In this document: one piece after another, positions 24,621-33,493 of the stretch
Layout: each line of letters begins with the position of its first letter
Numbering within the stretch: position 1 is the first letter of the stretch
Assembly: GCF_035953295.1 (NCBI RefSeq)
Contig: NZ_CP108370.1
Span: 4,679,001-4,743,000 of the forward strand
Direction: 5' to 3'
DNA from: Streptomyces sp. NBC_01335
GTDB taxonomy: Bacteria; Actinomycetota; Actinomycetes; Streptomycetales; Streptomycetaceae
Length of the DNA stretch: 64,000 nucleotides
Made by a program: the position numbers and the translations under genes
Notes under the pieces: model-generated
The model's database searches: none
Seen by the model: the letters and a program-made list of their open reading frames with translations, nothing else
What the model was told of the DNA's origin: nothing

Positions 24621-25819
24621 CGGGCCGGGCCGTCCGCGTGGGCCTGTACGAACTCCAGGGCCCGGGCCAGCTCGGACGGGGTGACGTCGTTGACGAAGAC
24701 GCAGGAGCCGATGCCGTCGGTCAGCGGCAGGCGCTGCAGACCGTCGCGGTGCTTCACGGCGTCGGCCAGGCCGACCTCCAGGAGCCGGGGCGTGAACACC
24801 GGGTGGGTCAGCGGCAGCCCGCAGCCGGCTATCAGGTTCAGCGCCCGGTGGGCCTCGGCCTCGGCCAGGTGGCCGCGCCCGACGGCGAGCGCGAGGCAGA
24901 CGGCCATGTCGACGGCGACGGCCTCGCCGTGCAGCAGCGGAGGATCGGCGAGCAGCTCCAGCGAGGGGCTGAAGGTGTGCCCGTAGTCGACGGAGCGTTC
25001 GAGCACGCCCTCCCAGAGGTTGGGCTCCAGCTCGTCGAGCATGCCCGCGATGGCCCGCGAGACGATCTCGCCCGCGGCGGAACCGCAGTCCGCGAGCGTC
25101 TGGCTGGTGATCAGCTCGACGTTCTCCTCAAGGATGTGGAAGAGCGCCGCGTCCTTGATGAGGGCCATCTTGATGATCTCGGCGAGGCCGTTGGCGATGT
25201 GCCGGGCGTCGACGGTCCGCAGGAACTCCGGGTCGATCAGCGTGGCTTCGGGGGCGAAGTAGGTGCCCAGGCGGTTCTTGTGGGTGCCGTGGTTGACACC
25301 GGTCTTCACTCCGACACCGGCGTCCACCTGGCCGACGAGTGTGGTGGGGACGCGCACGTAGGGCGCACCCCGGCGGTAGAGGCTCGCGGCCATGCCGACG
25401 ACGTCCATCAGCACACCGCCGCCGACCACGACGACCCGCTCGGTCCGGCGCAGGATGCCCATCTCGGTCATGGCACGTGTCACCTCGACGACCTGTTCGA
25501 GGTTCTTCGTCTCCTCGTCGCCGGGCATGACCTTCCAGACCGCGTCGACGTTCCAGGCGTCGAAGTAGCCGTGCAGGCCGGGGCCGTACAGCTCCTCCAC
25601 GGCCTGGTCGACGACGATCAGGGTGCGTACCGCGGTGCGGCCGTCGGCGCCCACCGCGCGGGCGAGCACGGGGTTCACGGGGTTGAGCAGGCCGCGGGTG
25701 AGGGACACCTCGTAGCCCACCGGCTGCTGGGACTGGACGTACCAGGTGAGGCCCGGCGGGCGCGGGATGCCGAAGGCGGACGCGGGGTTGTGGGGGCGGA
25801 TCGTGGTGATCTCGGACAT
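24617..25819 (-). CDS. 2-epi-5-epi-valiolone synthase (sedoheptulose-7-phosphate cyclase)
   Basis: 400 aa. Cyclises sedoheptulose 7-phosphate to 2-epi-5-epi-valiolone using NAD+ and a divalent metal; this is the committed step to C7 cyclitols. NAD motif GGGVLMDV at 133-140; PTTLVGQVDAGVGVKTGVNH at 158-177 followed by KNRLGTY; metal ligands Glu214, His281 and His297. In 3-dehydroquinate synthase the segment at 280-288 is GHTFGHAIE; here it reads GHTFSPSLE, the form of the valiolone-synthase branch (AcbC, ValA, CetA). First gene of the ten-gene operon; the ribosome site GGAG is 10 bases before the ATG. Confidence 0.93.
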   Translation of the reverse strand: MSEITTIRPHNPASAFGIPRPPGLTWYVQSQQPVGYEVSLTRGLLNPVNPVLARAVGADGRTAVRTLIVVDQAVEELYGPGLHGYFDAWNVDAVWKVMPGDEETKNLEQVVEVTRAMTEMGILRRTERVVVVGGGVLMDVVGMAASLYRRGAPYVRVPTTLVGQVDAGVGVKTGVNHGTHKNRLGTYFAPEATLIDPEFLRTVDARHIANGLAEIIKMALIKDAALFHILEENVELITSQTLADCGSAAGEIVSRAIAGMLDELEPNLWEGVLERSVDYGHTFSPSLELLADPPLLHGEAVAVDMAVCLALAVGRGHLAEAEAHRALNLIAGCGLPLTHPVFTPRLLEVGLADAVKHRDGLQRLPLTDGIGSCVFVNDVTPSELARALEFVQAHADGPAR

Positions 25820-25864
25820 CGCTGGCTGACTCCGTCTGCAGTGCGGTCGAGGATGCGGAAGGCT

Positions 25865-25912
25865 GCTCCGCCCGCGCCGGCCGGGGATGCTCCCGGCCGG
25901 CGCGGGCGGAGC
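25865..25912. terminator. 21-bp hairpin between aldo/keto reductase and cyclitol operon
   Basis: Perfect stem 25865-25885 with 25892-25912, six-base loop. It ends the upstream minus-strand gene. The operon promoter must therefore lie in the 45 bp between it and the valiolone synthase start, or transcription reads through. Confidence 0.85.
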
Positions 25913-25952
25913 GGTTTCCGGCGGGGATCACCCGGCCGGAGTGGAGGCGGGA

Positions 25953-26903
25953 TCAGGCCTCCGGAGCCCCCATCGGGGCGGGCAGGGCGTCGAGTTCGGC
26001 GACGTCCTGGGGCGTGAGGTCCAGCGCCGCGGCACCGGCGTTCTGGACGAGGTAGCGCTCGGTCTTGGTGCCGGGGATCGGAACGACGTGCTCGCCCTTG
26101 GCCAGCAGCCACGCCAGGGCCACCTGCGCGGGCTCCGCGCCGTGCCGGCCGGCCACGGCGCGCACCACGTCGACGATCGCCTTGTTGTGGGCGAACGCCT
26201 CCTCGGTGAAGCGCGGCTGCGTGCTGCGCCAGTCGTCCTTCGGGAGGTCGGCGGGGTTGGTGAAGGCGCCGGTGAGCAGACCGCGGCCCAGCGGCGAGAA
26301 GGGCAGGAACGCGATGCCGTGCTCCACCGTGTACGGGAGTACGTCCTCGAAGGCGTCCCGGGTGAAGAGGGACGCCTCGGACTCGACGGCGGCGACCTCG
26401 TGGACGGCCTGGGCGGCGCGCACCTGGTCGAGCGTCACGGCGGAGAGTCCGAGCGAGCGGATCTTGCCCTGGCGGACGAGCTCGCCGAGCGCGCCCCAGC
26501 TCTCCTCCAGCGGGACCTGCGGGTCCACCCGGTGGAGGAAGTACAGGTCGATGTGGTCGGTGCCCAGGCGGCCGAGGCTGGCCTCGACGGCGGCGGTGAG
26601 GTGCTCGGGGCGGCCGTTCAGGCCGAGCCCCTCCTCACCCACGACGAGACCGCCCTTGGTGGAGAGCACCGCCTCGTCGCGGCGGCCCTTGAGCGCACGG
26701 CCGACGAGCTCCTCGTTGGTGAAGGGGCCGTACACGTCGGCGGTGTCGATCAGGTTCACGCCGAGGTCGAGGGCGCGGTGGATCACCGCCGCCGAGGCGT
26801 CGTCGTCCCAGCCGTGCGGGTCGTAGCCGAAGGACATGCCCATCGTGCCGAGACCGATGCGGCCTACCGAGGGGCCCGAGGTGCCGAGGGTGGTGGTGCG
26901 CAT
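25953..26903 (-). CDS. Aldo/keto reductase
   Basis: 316-aa NADPH-dependent reductase. The catalytic tetrad is visible: Asp and Tyr in LIDTADVYGP, Lys in LSTKGG, and His in LYFLHRVD. The C-terminal cofactor motif is PIPGTKTERYLVQN. It is AKR13-like in overall sequence. AAGGAG precedes the ATG. It lies upstream of the cyclitol operon on the same strand but behind its own terminator, and may reduce a keto group of the cyclitol. Confidence 0.9.
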   Translation of the reverse strand: MRTTTLGTSGPSVGRIGLGTMGMSFGYDPHGWDDDASAAVIHRALDLGVNLIDTADVYGPFTNEELVGRALKGRRDEAVLSTKGGLVVGEEGLGLNGRPEHLTAAVEASLGRLGTDHIDLYFLHRVDPQVPLEESWGALGELVRQGKIRSLGLSAVTLDQVRAAQAVHEVAAVESEASLFTRDAFEDVLPYTVEHGIAFLPFSPLGRGLLTGAFTNPADLPKDDWRSTQPRFTEEAFAHNKAIVDVVRAVAGRHGAEPAQVALAWLLAKGEHVVPIPGTKTERYLVQNAGAAALDLTPQDVAELDALPAPMGAPEA

Positions 26904-26935
26904 GGGAGTTCACTCCTTGTGGTGATTTTTCGGTG

Positions 26936-26956
26936 GCCGGCCGAAAAGCGGCCGGC
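26936..26956 (-). terminator. Short hairpin between flavo-oxidase and aldo/keto reductase
   Basis: 8-bp GC stem (26936-26943 with 26949-26956) and 5-base loop. On the minus strand an AT-rich stretch follows, so a factor-independent terminator is possible. Confidence 0.45.
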
Positions 26957-27034
26957 GTTGCGGGTGCGTGGGGGTGTGGGGGGCGGTGCGCGGGTGGGGG
27001 CGGGCCGGGCGTGATGCCGGCCGGCCGCGCGGGG

Positions 27035-28696
27035 TCAGGGCTGGATCGACTGCCGGTGGTGGAAGACGTTCTGCGGGTCCCAGGCACGCTTCACCTGCTG
27101 GAGCCGGGCGTAGTTGCCCTTCCAGTACAGGTCGTGCCACGGCACCGCCGAGGTGTTGAACGCCGCGTCCGACAGGTCGCCGTCGGGGTAGTTGATGTAG
27201 CAGCCGTCCGTCACGCCGTTCGGCACCGGCACGCCGCCGGTGTCGCCGTAGACGTCCCGGAAGGCGTCGCGGACCCAGGCGATGTTCTTGGCGTCGTCCT
27301 TGGCGTCGTACCAGAGGCTCTCGAAGTTGGCCTTCATGATCGCGTCACGCTGGGCGACCGCGGTGGCCGTCGGCGAGACCGACGAGATCCGGCCGCCCGA
27401 CGCGGAGAGCACGACACCGCTCAGGGGGCTGGGGCCGTCGGTGCTCGTGAGGTGCCGGTACATGGCGTCGATCTGCCGCTGGGGCGTGACGGTGCGCAGG
27501 TGCGACGACTTGTGGATACCGCGGGTGGTCGGGTCGAGCTGGGTGGGGGAGATCGAGCCGATGTAGCGGGTGGCCCGCAGCCAGGGCAGCAGCCGCGTCG
27601 TGGTGTACGCCGAGTCCACCACGCCGGACGGACGGGAGGTCGCGGAGCTCAGGCCGAGGGCCTGGTCCATGCCCGCGAGGAAGTCGGAGACCACGGCCGC
27701 CGCGTCGGGCAGCGAGGCGTCGATCTGGACGACGGCTCCCATCGAGCCGCTGTCGCGGTGGTTGAGCATCAGCCACGAGTACAGCGACCCCGCCGTGGTG
27801 CCCGGGGTGTTGTGGGTCTCCAGCCACCGGCCCCAGTAGGTGACGAGCCGGCTGAACCCGTCCTCGGTGACCTTCTCCCACGGCCAGTTGGTCAGCGTCG
27901 CGTACACCTGCGACGGCGCCTTCGGCAGCAGGTTCTCCGGTGTGCCGGTGGCCCCGGGCGTCCGGAACCAGAACCTGGTCACGATGCCGAAGCTGCCGCC
28001 GCCACCACCCGTGTGGGCCCAGAACAGGTCGCGCAGCGCGGAGTCCGAGGAGTCCCGCGCGGCGACCACGCTGCGGACCGAGCCGTCCGCGGCCACCACG
28101 ACGACCTCGACGGCGTGCAGGTGGTCGACGGTCAGGCCGTACTGCCGCGACAGGTTGCCGAAGCCGCCGCCGGTGATGTGCCCGCCGACGCCCACGCTGT
28201 GGCAGATGCCGCCGGGTATGGTCACGCCCCAGCCGTCGTACAGCGCTTCGTAGACGTCGAGCAGCGTGGCGCCGCCGCCGACGGCGAAGGCGTTCATGGC
28301 CCGGTCGAAGGTGACGTCGTTCATCAGCGCCAAGTTGATGTTGATCTTCACGTCGGCGTTGAAGACGAAGTCCTCGAAGCAGTGCCCGCCGCTGCAGACC
28401 GACAGCTGCTTGCCCGCGGTGACGGAGTCGCGGACCGCGGTCACCACGTCCGCCGTCGTCCTCGGGAGCACGATCTTGTCCGGGCGGGCCTGCCAGCGCT
28501 GGTTCATGCCGGAGGAGAGGTCGGGGTAGCGGGAATCGGACGGTGCGACGGTGACACCGGTCGAGCCGGCCGCAGCCGCCGCGTCCGTCTGGGCCGCCCG
28601 TGCCGCCGGAGCCGTCGCCACAGCGGCGACCGCGGCGGCGAGAGCGACTCCCGACCCCGCGCCGACGAACTGTCGACGCTTCATTTCATTCAACAT
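27035..28696 (-). CDS. Tat-exported berberine-bridge-type FAD oxidase
   Basis: 553 aa. The N-terminus MLNEMKRRQFVGAGSGVAL with an APAARA site is a twin-arginine signal, so the enzyme acts outside the membrane. The FAD-binding PP-loop follows; His105 (CSGGHCFEDF) and Cys165 (GGICHSVGVGGH) occupy the two positions that give bicovalent FAD in this family. A C-terminal BBE motif (NYPDGDL...WKGNYARLQQVKRAWDP) is present. Such enzymes oxidise alcohols or sugars to ketones or lactones, or install double bonds, with O2. It is divergent from the VOC gene and may carry out a late, extracellular oxidation of the cluster product. Confidence 0.88.
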   Translation of the reverse strand: MLNEMKRRQFVGAGSGVALAAAVAAVATAPAARAAQTDAAAAAGSTGVTVAPSDSRYPDLSSGMNQRWQARPDKIVLPRTTADVVTAVRDSVTAGKQLSVCSGGHCFEDFVFNADVKININLALMNDVTFDRAMNAFAVGGGATLLDVYEALYDGWGVTIPGGICHSVGVGGHITGGGFGNLSRQYGLTVDHLHAVEVVVVAADGSVRSVVAARDSSDSALRDLFWAHTGGGGGSFGIVTRFWFRTPGATGTPENLLPKAPSQVYATLTNWPWEKVTEDGFSRLVTYWGRWLETHNTPGTTAGSLYSWLMLNHRDSGSMGAVVQIDASLPDAAAVVSDFLAGMDQALGLSSATSRPSGVVDSAYTTTRLLPWLRATRYIGSISPTQLDPTTRGIHKSSHLRTVTPQRQIDAMYRHLTSTDGPSPLSGVVLSASGGRISSVSPTATAVAQRDAIMKANFESLWYDAKDDAKNIAWVRDAFRDVYGDTGGVPVPNGVTDGCYINYPDGDLSDAAFNTSAVPWHDLYWKGNYARLQQVKRAWDPQNVFHHRQSIQP

Positions 28697-28994
28697 CTTC
28701 GTCGTTTCCTGGTGTCCGGTTTAGATGAATGGAATTCCAGCCCGTGAAACACAAGCGAAGGGCTGATGGAGGGGCGGCTCTGTCCGTTCGATTGCTCCGC
28801 GCCGGACCACATACCAACAGGAGTCCACGCGCCGGCGCCAACTCCTCGAATCCACTTCGGCAGGTCCGGACACTTTCGGAACTCGGCCTTGTCCGGGAGG
28901 ACTCGGGGACGCACTCTCGTGCTGGCCCGGGCTCACGCACGGGCGACACCAGGCCGGGCCGGCCGACGGCCCGGCCCCTGAGGACGGAGTCCCG
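28697..28994. promoter_or_regulatory. Divergent promoter region, oxidase / VOC operon
   Basis: 298 bp without a credible gene. It holds a perfect 10-bp palindrome TGGAATTCCA (28730-28739) 34 bp upstream of the oxidase start, in a comparatively AT-rich stretch at 28680-28760. It probably carries both promoters and a regulator site; no clear -10/-35 was assigned. Confidence 0.4.
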
Positions 28995-29528
28995 TTGAAC
29001 AAGATCCCCGGAGCACGCGCCGTGCACCACCTCGCCTACACCGTGCCCGACCTCGACCAGGCGGTGGACTTCTTCACCGAGGTGATCGGGGCCGAACTGG
29101 CGTACCGGCTCGGCCCGGTGGAGGACACCGAAGGCACCTGGATGACCGAGAAGCTCGGCGTGCACCGCGATGCCTCCGCGCAGATCGCCATGTTGCGCCT
29201 GGGCCCGACGACCAACCTCGAACTCTTCGCCTACACCGCGCCCGACCAGGACCGCACCCAGCCGCGCAACAGCGACTGGGGCGGGCACCACTTCGCCCTG
29301 TACGTCGACGACGTCGACGTGGCCGCCGCGTACCTGCGCGAGCAGCCCGGCGTCACCATCCTGGGAGAGCCGGAGACCATCGTGGACGGACCGATCGCCG
29401 GCGACCGGTGGGTCTACTTCACGACCCCGTGGGGCCTCAACATGGAACTCATCAACATGCCGGCGGGAATGCCGTTCGAAAGCACCACGGAAACCCGCCT
29501 CTTCCACCCCGAAGGGGCGTGGAACTGA
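28995..29528 (+). CDS. VOC-superfamily protein, probable valiolone epimerase
   Basis: 177 aa with two glyoxalase-type beta-alpha-beta-beta-beta modules: residues 12-80 begin AVHHLAYTVPDLDQAVDFF, and residues 95-155 begin HHFALYVDDVDVAAAYL and end GLNMELINMPAG, supplying His, His and Glu metal ligands. The family includes CetB of cetoniacytone synthesis, reported as a 2-epi-5-epi-valiolone epimerase. The neighbouring valiolone synthase makes the same role likely here. TTG 28995 is used: GGAG lies five bases upstream. The stop overlaps the next start (TGATG). Confidence 0.82.
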   Translation: MNKIPGARAVHHLAYTVPDLDQAVDFFTEVIGAELAYRLGPVEDTEGTWMTEKLGVHRDASAQIAMLRLGPTTNLELFAYTAPDQDRTQPRNSDWGGHHFALYVDDVDVAAAYLREQPGVTILGEPETIVDGPIAGDRWVYFTTPWGLNMELINMPAGMPFESTTETRLFHPEGAWN

Positions 29529-29980
29529 TGACGGAGAACACGGGCACCGTCGACGAGACGGTCAACAGTAATTCCTTCAACCGGAGCGTCATCCAGGAAT
29601 TCCGGGAGAACTCCGGAAAGGTCGGGGGGTTCGGCGACATTCCGTTGCTGCTGCTCACCACGGCGGGCCGGCGCAGCGGCCTGACGCGCACCACGCCGCT
29701 CGTCCACCTGGAGCGCGACGGCCTGCACATCGTGTTCGCCGCCAACGGGGGTTCCCCCGTGCCGCCCGGCTGGTACCTGAATCTCGTCGCGGCCGGCCAG
29801 GGCGTGGTGGAGGTGGGGACCGAGCGGTTCCCGGTGAAGCCCGTCGCCGTACCGGAGGCGGAGCACGAGGAGTTGTGGGAGCTGCAGACCGCGCAGGACC
29901 CGAACTTCGCCACCTTCCGCGACAAGACGGACCGGGCCATCCCGGTCGTCGCCCTCGTCCCGGTCACGGACGCCGGCTGA
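29528..29980 (+). CDS. Deazaflavin (F420)-dependent nitroreductase family protein
   Basis: 150 aa of the DDN/DUF385 split-barrel family: LTTAGRRSGLTRTTPLVHLERD, then VFAANGGSPVPPGWYLNLVA, the region that binds F420. Members reduce activated double bonds or quinones with F420H2. In a valienone-type pathway it could reduce an enone. It is translationally coupled to the VOC gene. The family assignment is firm; the substrate is inference. Confidence 0.85.
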   Translation: MTENTGTVDETVNSNSFNRSVIQEFRENSGKVGGFGDIPLLLLTTAGRRSGLTRTTPLVHLERDGLHIVFAANGGSPVPPGWYLNLVAAGQGVVEVGTERFPVKPVAVPEAEHEELWELQTAQDPNFATFRDKTDRAIPVVALVPVTDAG

Positions 29981-30079
29981 TCCCGTCCCGGGCGGCCCGG
30001 ACCACCGCCCGCCCACAGGGGCTTGCGGGGAAGCGACACCTTGATTCCCTGCAAGCCCTTACCCCAGGAGGAACCCCGC

Positions 30080-31762
30080 ATGACCACGCACAACTCTGCC
30101 GAGTTCCGGGCCGCCCGGGACTTCCTGCTCGCCCACCGCGAGGACTACGACACCGCGTACGCGGGCTTCCGCTGGCCCCGTCCGGAGCACTTCAACTGGG
30201 CCCTCGACTGGTTCGACGTCATAGCCCGGGACAACGACCGCCCGGCGCTGCGCATCGCGGAGGAGGACGGCACCCACCACTGCCACACCTTCGCGGAGCT
30301 GTCCCGGCGCTCGGACCAGGTCGCCAACTGGCTGCGCTCGCACGGCGTACGGGCGGGCGACCGGGTGCTCGTCATGCTCGGCAACCAGAAGGAGCTCTGG
30401 GAGTCGGCGCTGGCCCTGATGAAGCTGCGCGCGGTACTCGTCCCCACCACCACCCTGCTCAACGGGGTGGAGCTCGCCGACCGGCTGGAGCGGGCCGAGG
30501 TCGGCCACGTCCTCGCACGGGCGGAGGACCACGCCACGTTCGCCGGGGTCGCGGGGGACCGCACCCTGTTCGCGGTGGCGGGCGACGGCGAACAGGTCCC
30601 GGACGGCTGGCTGGACTACCGGGAGTCGTCCGCGGCACCGGCCGACTACCTGCCGGACGGACCGACGCGGGCCGACGACCCGCTGCTCCACTACTTCACC
30701 TCCGGCACGACGTCCAGGCCGAAGCTCGTCCAGCACACCCACGTCTCCTACCCGGTCGGCCACCTGACCACGATGTACTGGATCGGGCTGCGCCCCGGCG
30801 ACGTCCACCTCAACATCTCCTCGCCCGGCTGGGCCAAACACGCCTGGTCGAGCCTCTTCGCACCCTGGAACGCCGAGGCCACGGTCTTCGTGCAGAACTA
30901 CACGCGTTTCGACGCGGGCCGTCTGATGACCGAGATGGACCGCGCGGGCGTCACCACCTTCTGCGCACCACCCACCGTGTGGCGGATGCTCATCCAGGCC
31001 GACCTGGGGCAGCTGCGTACACCGCCGCGCGAGGCCGTGGCGGCCGGAGAACCGCTCAATCCCGAGGTCGTCGAGGCCGTACGGCGTTCGTGGGGCGTGA
31101 CGGTGCGCGACGGTTTCGGCCAGACGGAGACGACGGTGCTGGTGGCCAACACCCCCGGCGCTCCGCTCGTCCCCGGCTCGATGGGCCGGCCCAGCCCCGG
31201 GGTCGTCGTCTCCCTGCTCGACCCGGAGACGGGACTGCCCGCCGAGTCGGGCGAGATAGCGCTGCGGCTCGATGCCGCGCCCGTGGGCCTGATGACCGGG
31301 TACGCGGGCGATGCCGTGCGCACCGCGGAGATCATGGCCGGCGGCCACTACCGCACCGGCGACCTCGCGGAGCGGAGCCCCGACGGGCGTCTGACCTACA
31401 TCGGGCGGTCCGACGACGTGTTCAAGTCCTCCGACTACAAGATCTCCCCGTTCGAGCTGGAGAACGCGCTGCTGTCGCACGAGGCCGTGGCGGAGGCCGG
31501 TGTCGTGCCCGCCCCGGACGCGCTGCGGCTGAGCGTGCCGAAGGCGTACGTCGTCCTGGCCGAGGGCTGGGAGCCCACCGCCGACACGGCCAAGCACCTC
31601 TTCGCCCACGCGCGCGCGACACTCCCCCCGTACAAGCGGGTGCGGCGCATCGAGTTCGCCGGACTGCCCAAGACCCTCTCGGGGAAGATCCGGCGGACGG
31701 AACTGCGCGACGCTGCGGAGCGCGGCGACGGGCTGGAGTACCGGGAGGAGGACTTCCGCTGA
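30080..31762 (+). CDS. AMP-forming acyl-CoA ligase
   Basis: 560 aa adenylate-forming enzyme of the acetyl/medium-chain acyl-CoA synthetase group. Motifs: YFTSGTTSRPKLVQHTH (P-loop), DGFGQTETT (A5), YRTGDLAERSPDG (A7), and the C-terminal catalytic lysine region PKTLSGKIRRTELR (A10). The strong ribosome site AGGAGG is eight bases before ATG 30080, 100 bp after the reductase. It activates a carboxylic acid as acyl-AMP or acyl-CoA; with the branched-chain dehydrogenase genes it could feed the acyl group of the cluster product. Confidence 0.93.
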   Translation: MTTHNSAEFRAARDFLLAHREDYDTAYAGFRWPRPEHFNWALDWFDVIARDNDRPALRIAEEDGTHHCHTFAELSRRSDQVANWLRSHGVRAGDRVLVMLGNQKELWESALALMKLRAVLVPTTTLLNGVELADRLERAEVGHVLARAEDHATFAGVAGDRTLFAVAGDGEQVPDGWLDYRESSAAPADYLPDGPTRADDPLLHYFTSGTTSRPKLVQHTHVSYPVGHLTTMYWIGLRPGDVHLNISSPGWAKHAWSSLFAPWNAEATVFVQNYTRFDAGRLMTEMDRAGVTTFCAPPTVWRMLIQADLGQLRTPPREAVAAGEPLNPEVVEAVRRSWGVTVRDGFGQTETTVLVANTPGAPLVPGSMGRPSPGVVVSLLDPETGLPAESGEIALRLDAAPVGLMTGYAGDAVRTAEIMAGGHYRTGDLAERSPDGRLTYIGRSDDVFKSSDYKISPFELENALLSHEAVAEAGVVPAPDALRLSVPKAYVVLAEGWEPTADTAKHLFAHARATLPPYKRVRRIEFAGLPKTLSGKIRRTELRDAAERGDGLEYREEDFR

Positions 31763-31798
31763 CGGAGCCGCCCCCGGTGTCCGGCCGGGGGACGCCGT

Positions 31799-31850
31799 GC
31801 GCCGATGCCCTGCCCACCGTCCGGTACGACGGTGGGCAGGGCATCGGCGC
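31799..31850. terminator. Strong convergent terminator
   Basis: A 23-bp perfect inverted repeat (31799-31821 with 31828-31850) and six-base loop between the acyl-CoA ligase and the convergent exporter gene. It is the longest perfect stem in the window. Confidence 0.9.
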
Positions 31851-31881
31851 GTCGCTGCACGGGGCGTCGCCCCGCGGCGCG

Positions 31882-33207
31882 TTACCGGGGAGCCGTCGGA
31901 GCCGGGTGCCCGGCCGCCGGGCTCTCCGGCGCGGGGTGCCGCGGCGCCGGATGTCCGGCCGCGCGGGCCACGGCCTCCGGCCGTTCGGGCGCCGCGGGCC
32001 CGGCGTCGTGGCGGGAGAGCCAGGTCAGCGGCAGCGTGAGCACGCAGATGGCCGCCGCCGCGAGCGGCAGGGCCGAGAACCCTTGGGTGGCGGTGATTCC
32101 GCCCGCGACCGCGGCCCCCGCCGCGATCCCGGCGTTGCCCGCCGACGCCCCCAGCGTCGCCGCGAGGTCACCTCCCGGGCCGGCCCGGCGGATCGTCCGG
32201 AGCTGGAGGGCGGGTGCGAGCCCGAACCCGGCGAGGCCCCACAGCGCCACGCAGATCCCGGCGCCGACGGGCCGCGGGCCGAGCTGGTGCAGCACGGTGA
32301 GCGCGGCGGCCAGCACCGCCGTCGCCACGACGACGGTGGGACCGGCCGCGCGGTCGGCGAAGTACCCCCCGACGGCCGTCCCCACGGAGCCCGCGGCCCC
32401 GAAGACGAGCAGGTACACGCTGACGGCACCGCCCTGGACGCCCACCACTTCCTGCAGGTAGCCGCTCAGCTGCGTGAAGGCCGTGAACATGCCGCAGAAG
32501 ACCAGCACGGCCGTCGCCAGCAGCGCCAGGACCGGTGCCCTGGCGACGTGCCGGAACTGCCTGGCCGGCGACGACCGGGGGCCGTCGTCCGCCCCGCTCG
32601 GCGGCACCACGGCCCGGACCAGCAGCAGTGCCGCGCAGGCGAGTACGGCGATGGCGAGGAACGCGTGCTGCCACGGCAGGACGTGGCCGACGTACGTCGT
32701 CAGGGGCACCCCGAGAAGGTTGGCGACCGCGATCCCGCCGAACACGACGGCCACCGCACGGCCCTTGCGCTCCGCCGGGACGAGGCTCGCGGCCGTCGCG
32801 CAGGCGACTCCGACGAACAGGCCGTGGACGGCTCCGCCGAACGCGCGGACGAGGAACACGGCGGTGAAGCCGGTCAGGACGGAGGTCAGGGCGTTGGCCG
32901 CCGCGTAGGCGCCGAGCGCCGCGCAGAGCAGCAGCCGACGCGGCAGGCGGAGCGTCGCCGCGGTCAGCAGGGGCCCGCCCAGGCAGACGCCGAGCGCGTA
33001 CGCGGTGACCAGCAGTCCCGCCGTGGCGGATCCCACGTGAAGGCTTCCGGCCATCTTGTCGAGCACACCGACCACGGCGAACTCCGCGGTACCGACCACG
33101 AAGGCGCTGAGCCCCAGTACGGCGAGGGCCCGGGTGCCCCGGTCCCCGGCCGCCCGGGCAGAACCCCCTCCGCCGCCACCTCGTGCCCCGTCTCCCGTAT
33201 CCCGCAT
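31882..33207 (-). CDS. MFS drug/metabolite exporter (DHA1 type)
   Basis: 441 aa with 12 predicted helices. The helix-1 GTAEFAVVGVL and the LVTAYALGVCLGGPLL and RALGG-like (RAFGGAVHG) motifs are those of AraJ/CmlR-like DHA1 exporters. The C-terminus is a Pro/His repeat tail (AGHPAPRHPAPESPAAGHPAP). ATG 33207 lies behind two overlapping GGAG sequences. It probably exports the cluster product or gives self-resistance. The 286 bp upstream (33,208-33,493) are low-complexity, rich in GGGAACACGG-like and GAGCCGG-like repeats, with no gene seen. Confidence 0.88.
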   Translation of the reverse strand: MRDTGDGARGGGGGGSARAAGDRGTRALAVLGLSAFVVGTAEFAVVGVLDKMAGSLHVGSATAGLLVTAYALGVCLGGPLLTAATLRLPRRLLLCAALGAYAAANALTSVLTGFTAVFLVRAFGGAVHGLFVGVACATAASLVPAERKGRAVAVVFGGIAVANLLGVPLTTYVGHVLPWQHAFLAIAVLACAALLLVRAVVPPSGADDGPRSSPARQFRHVARAPVLALLATAVLVFCGMFTAFTQLSGYLQEVVGVQGGAVSVYLLVFGAAGSVGTAVGGYFADRAAGPTVVVATAVLAAALTVLHQLGPRPVGAGICVALWGLAGFGLAPALQLRTIRRAGPGGDLAATLGASAGNAGIAAGAAVAGGITATQGFSALPLAAAAICVLTLPLTWLSRHDAGPAAPERPEAVARAAGHPAPRHPAPESPAAGHPAPTAPR

Positions 33208-33493
33208 CTCCACTCCACTCCTCCGGTCGCCCACCCCGCGCCGCTCAGGCGTCGGTACCGGCCAGCTCACCAGCGACGCGCCCCGCTGTCCCCGCCGACT
33301 GACCCAAGTCGTCGCGGAGCGGCGGAAGTCGGGGGGAGACGCGGTGTCGAGGACGGGAGCGGAACCGGAGCCGGAACCGGTACGGAGCGGAAGGGCGCCG
33401 GGAACACGGGTGAGGCGGGAGCGGGAACACGGGGAGAGGGGAACACGGAAGGCGGGAGCCGGGGGAGGGGGCGCCGGGGGAGCCGGCGGGCCG

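Noticed and set aside
24617..25819. 3-dehydroquinate synthase of the shikimate pathway
   Set aside because: The GHTFGHAIE motif is replaced by GHTFSPSLE and KNRLGTY is present, both marking the valiolone-synthase branch; the context is also not aromatic amino-acid synthesis.
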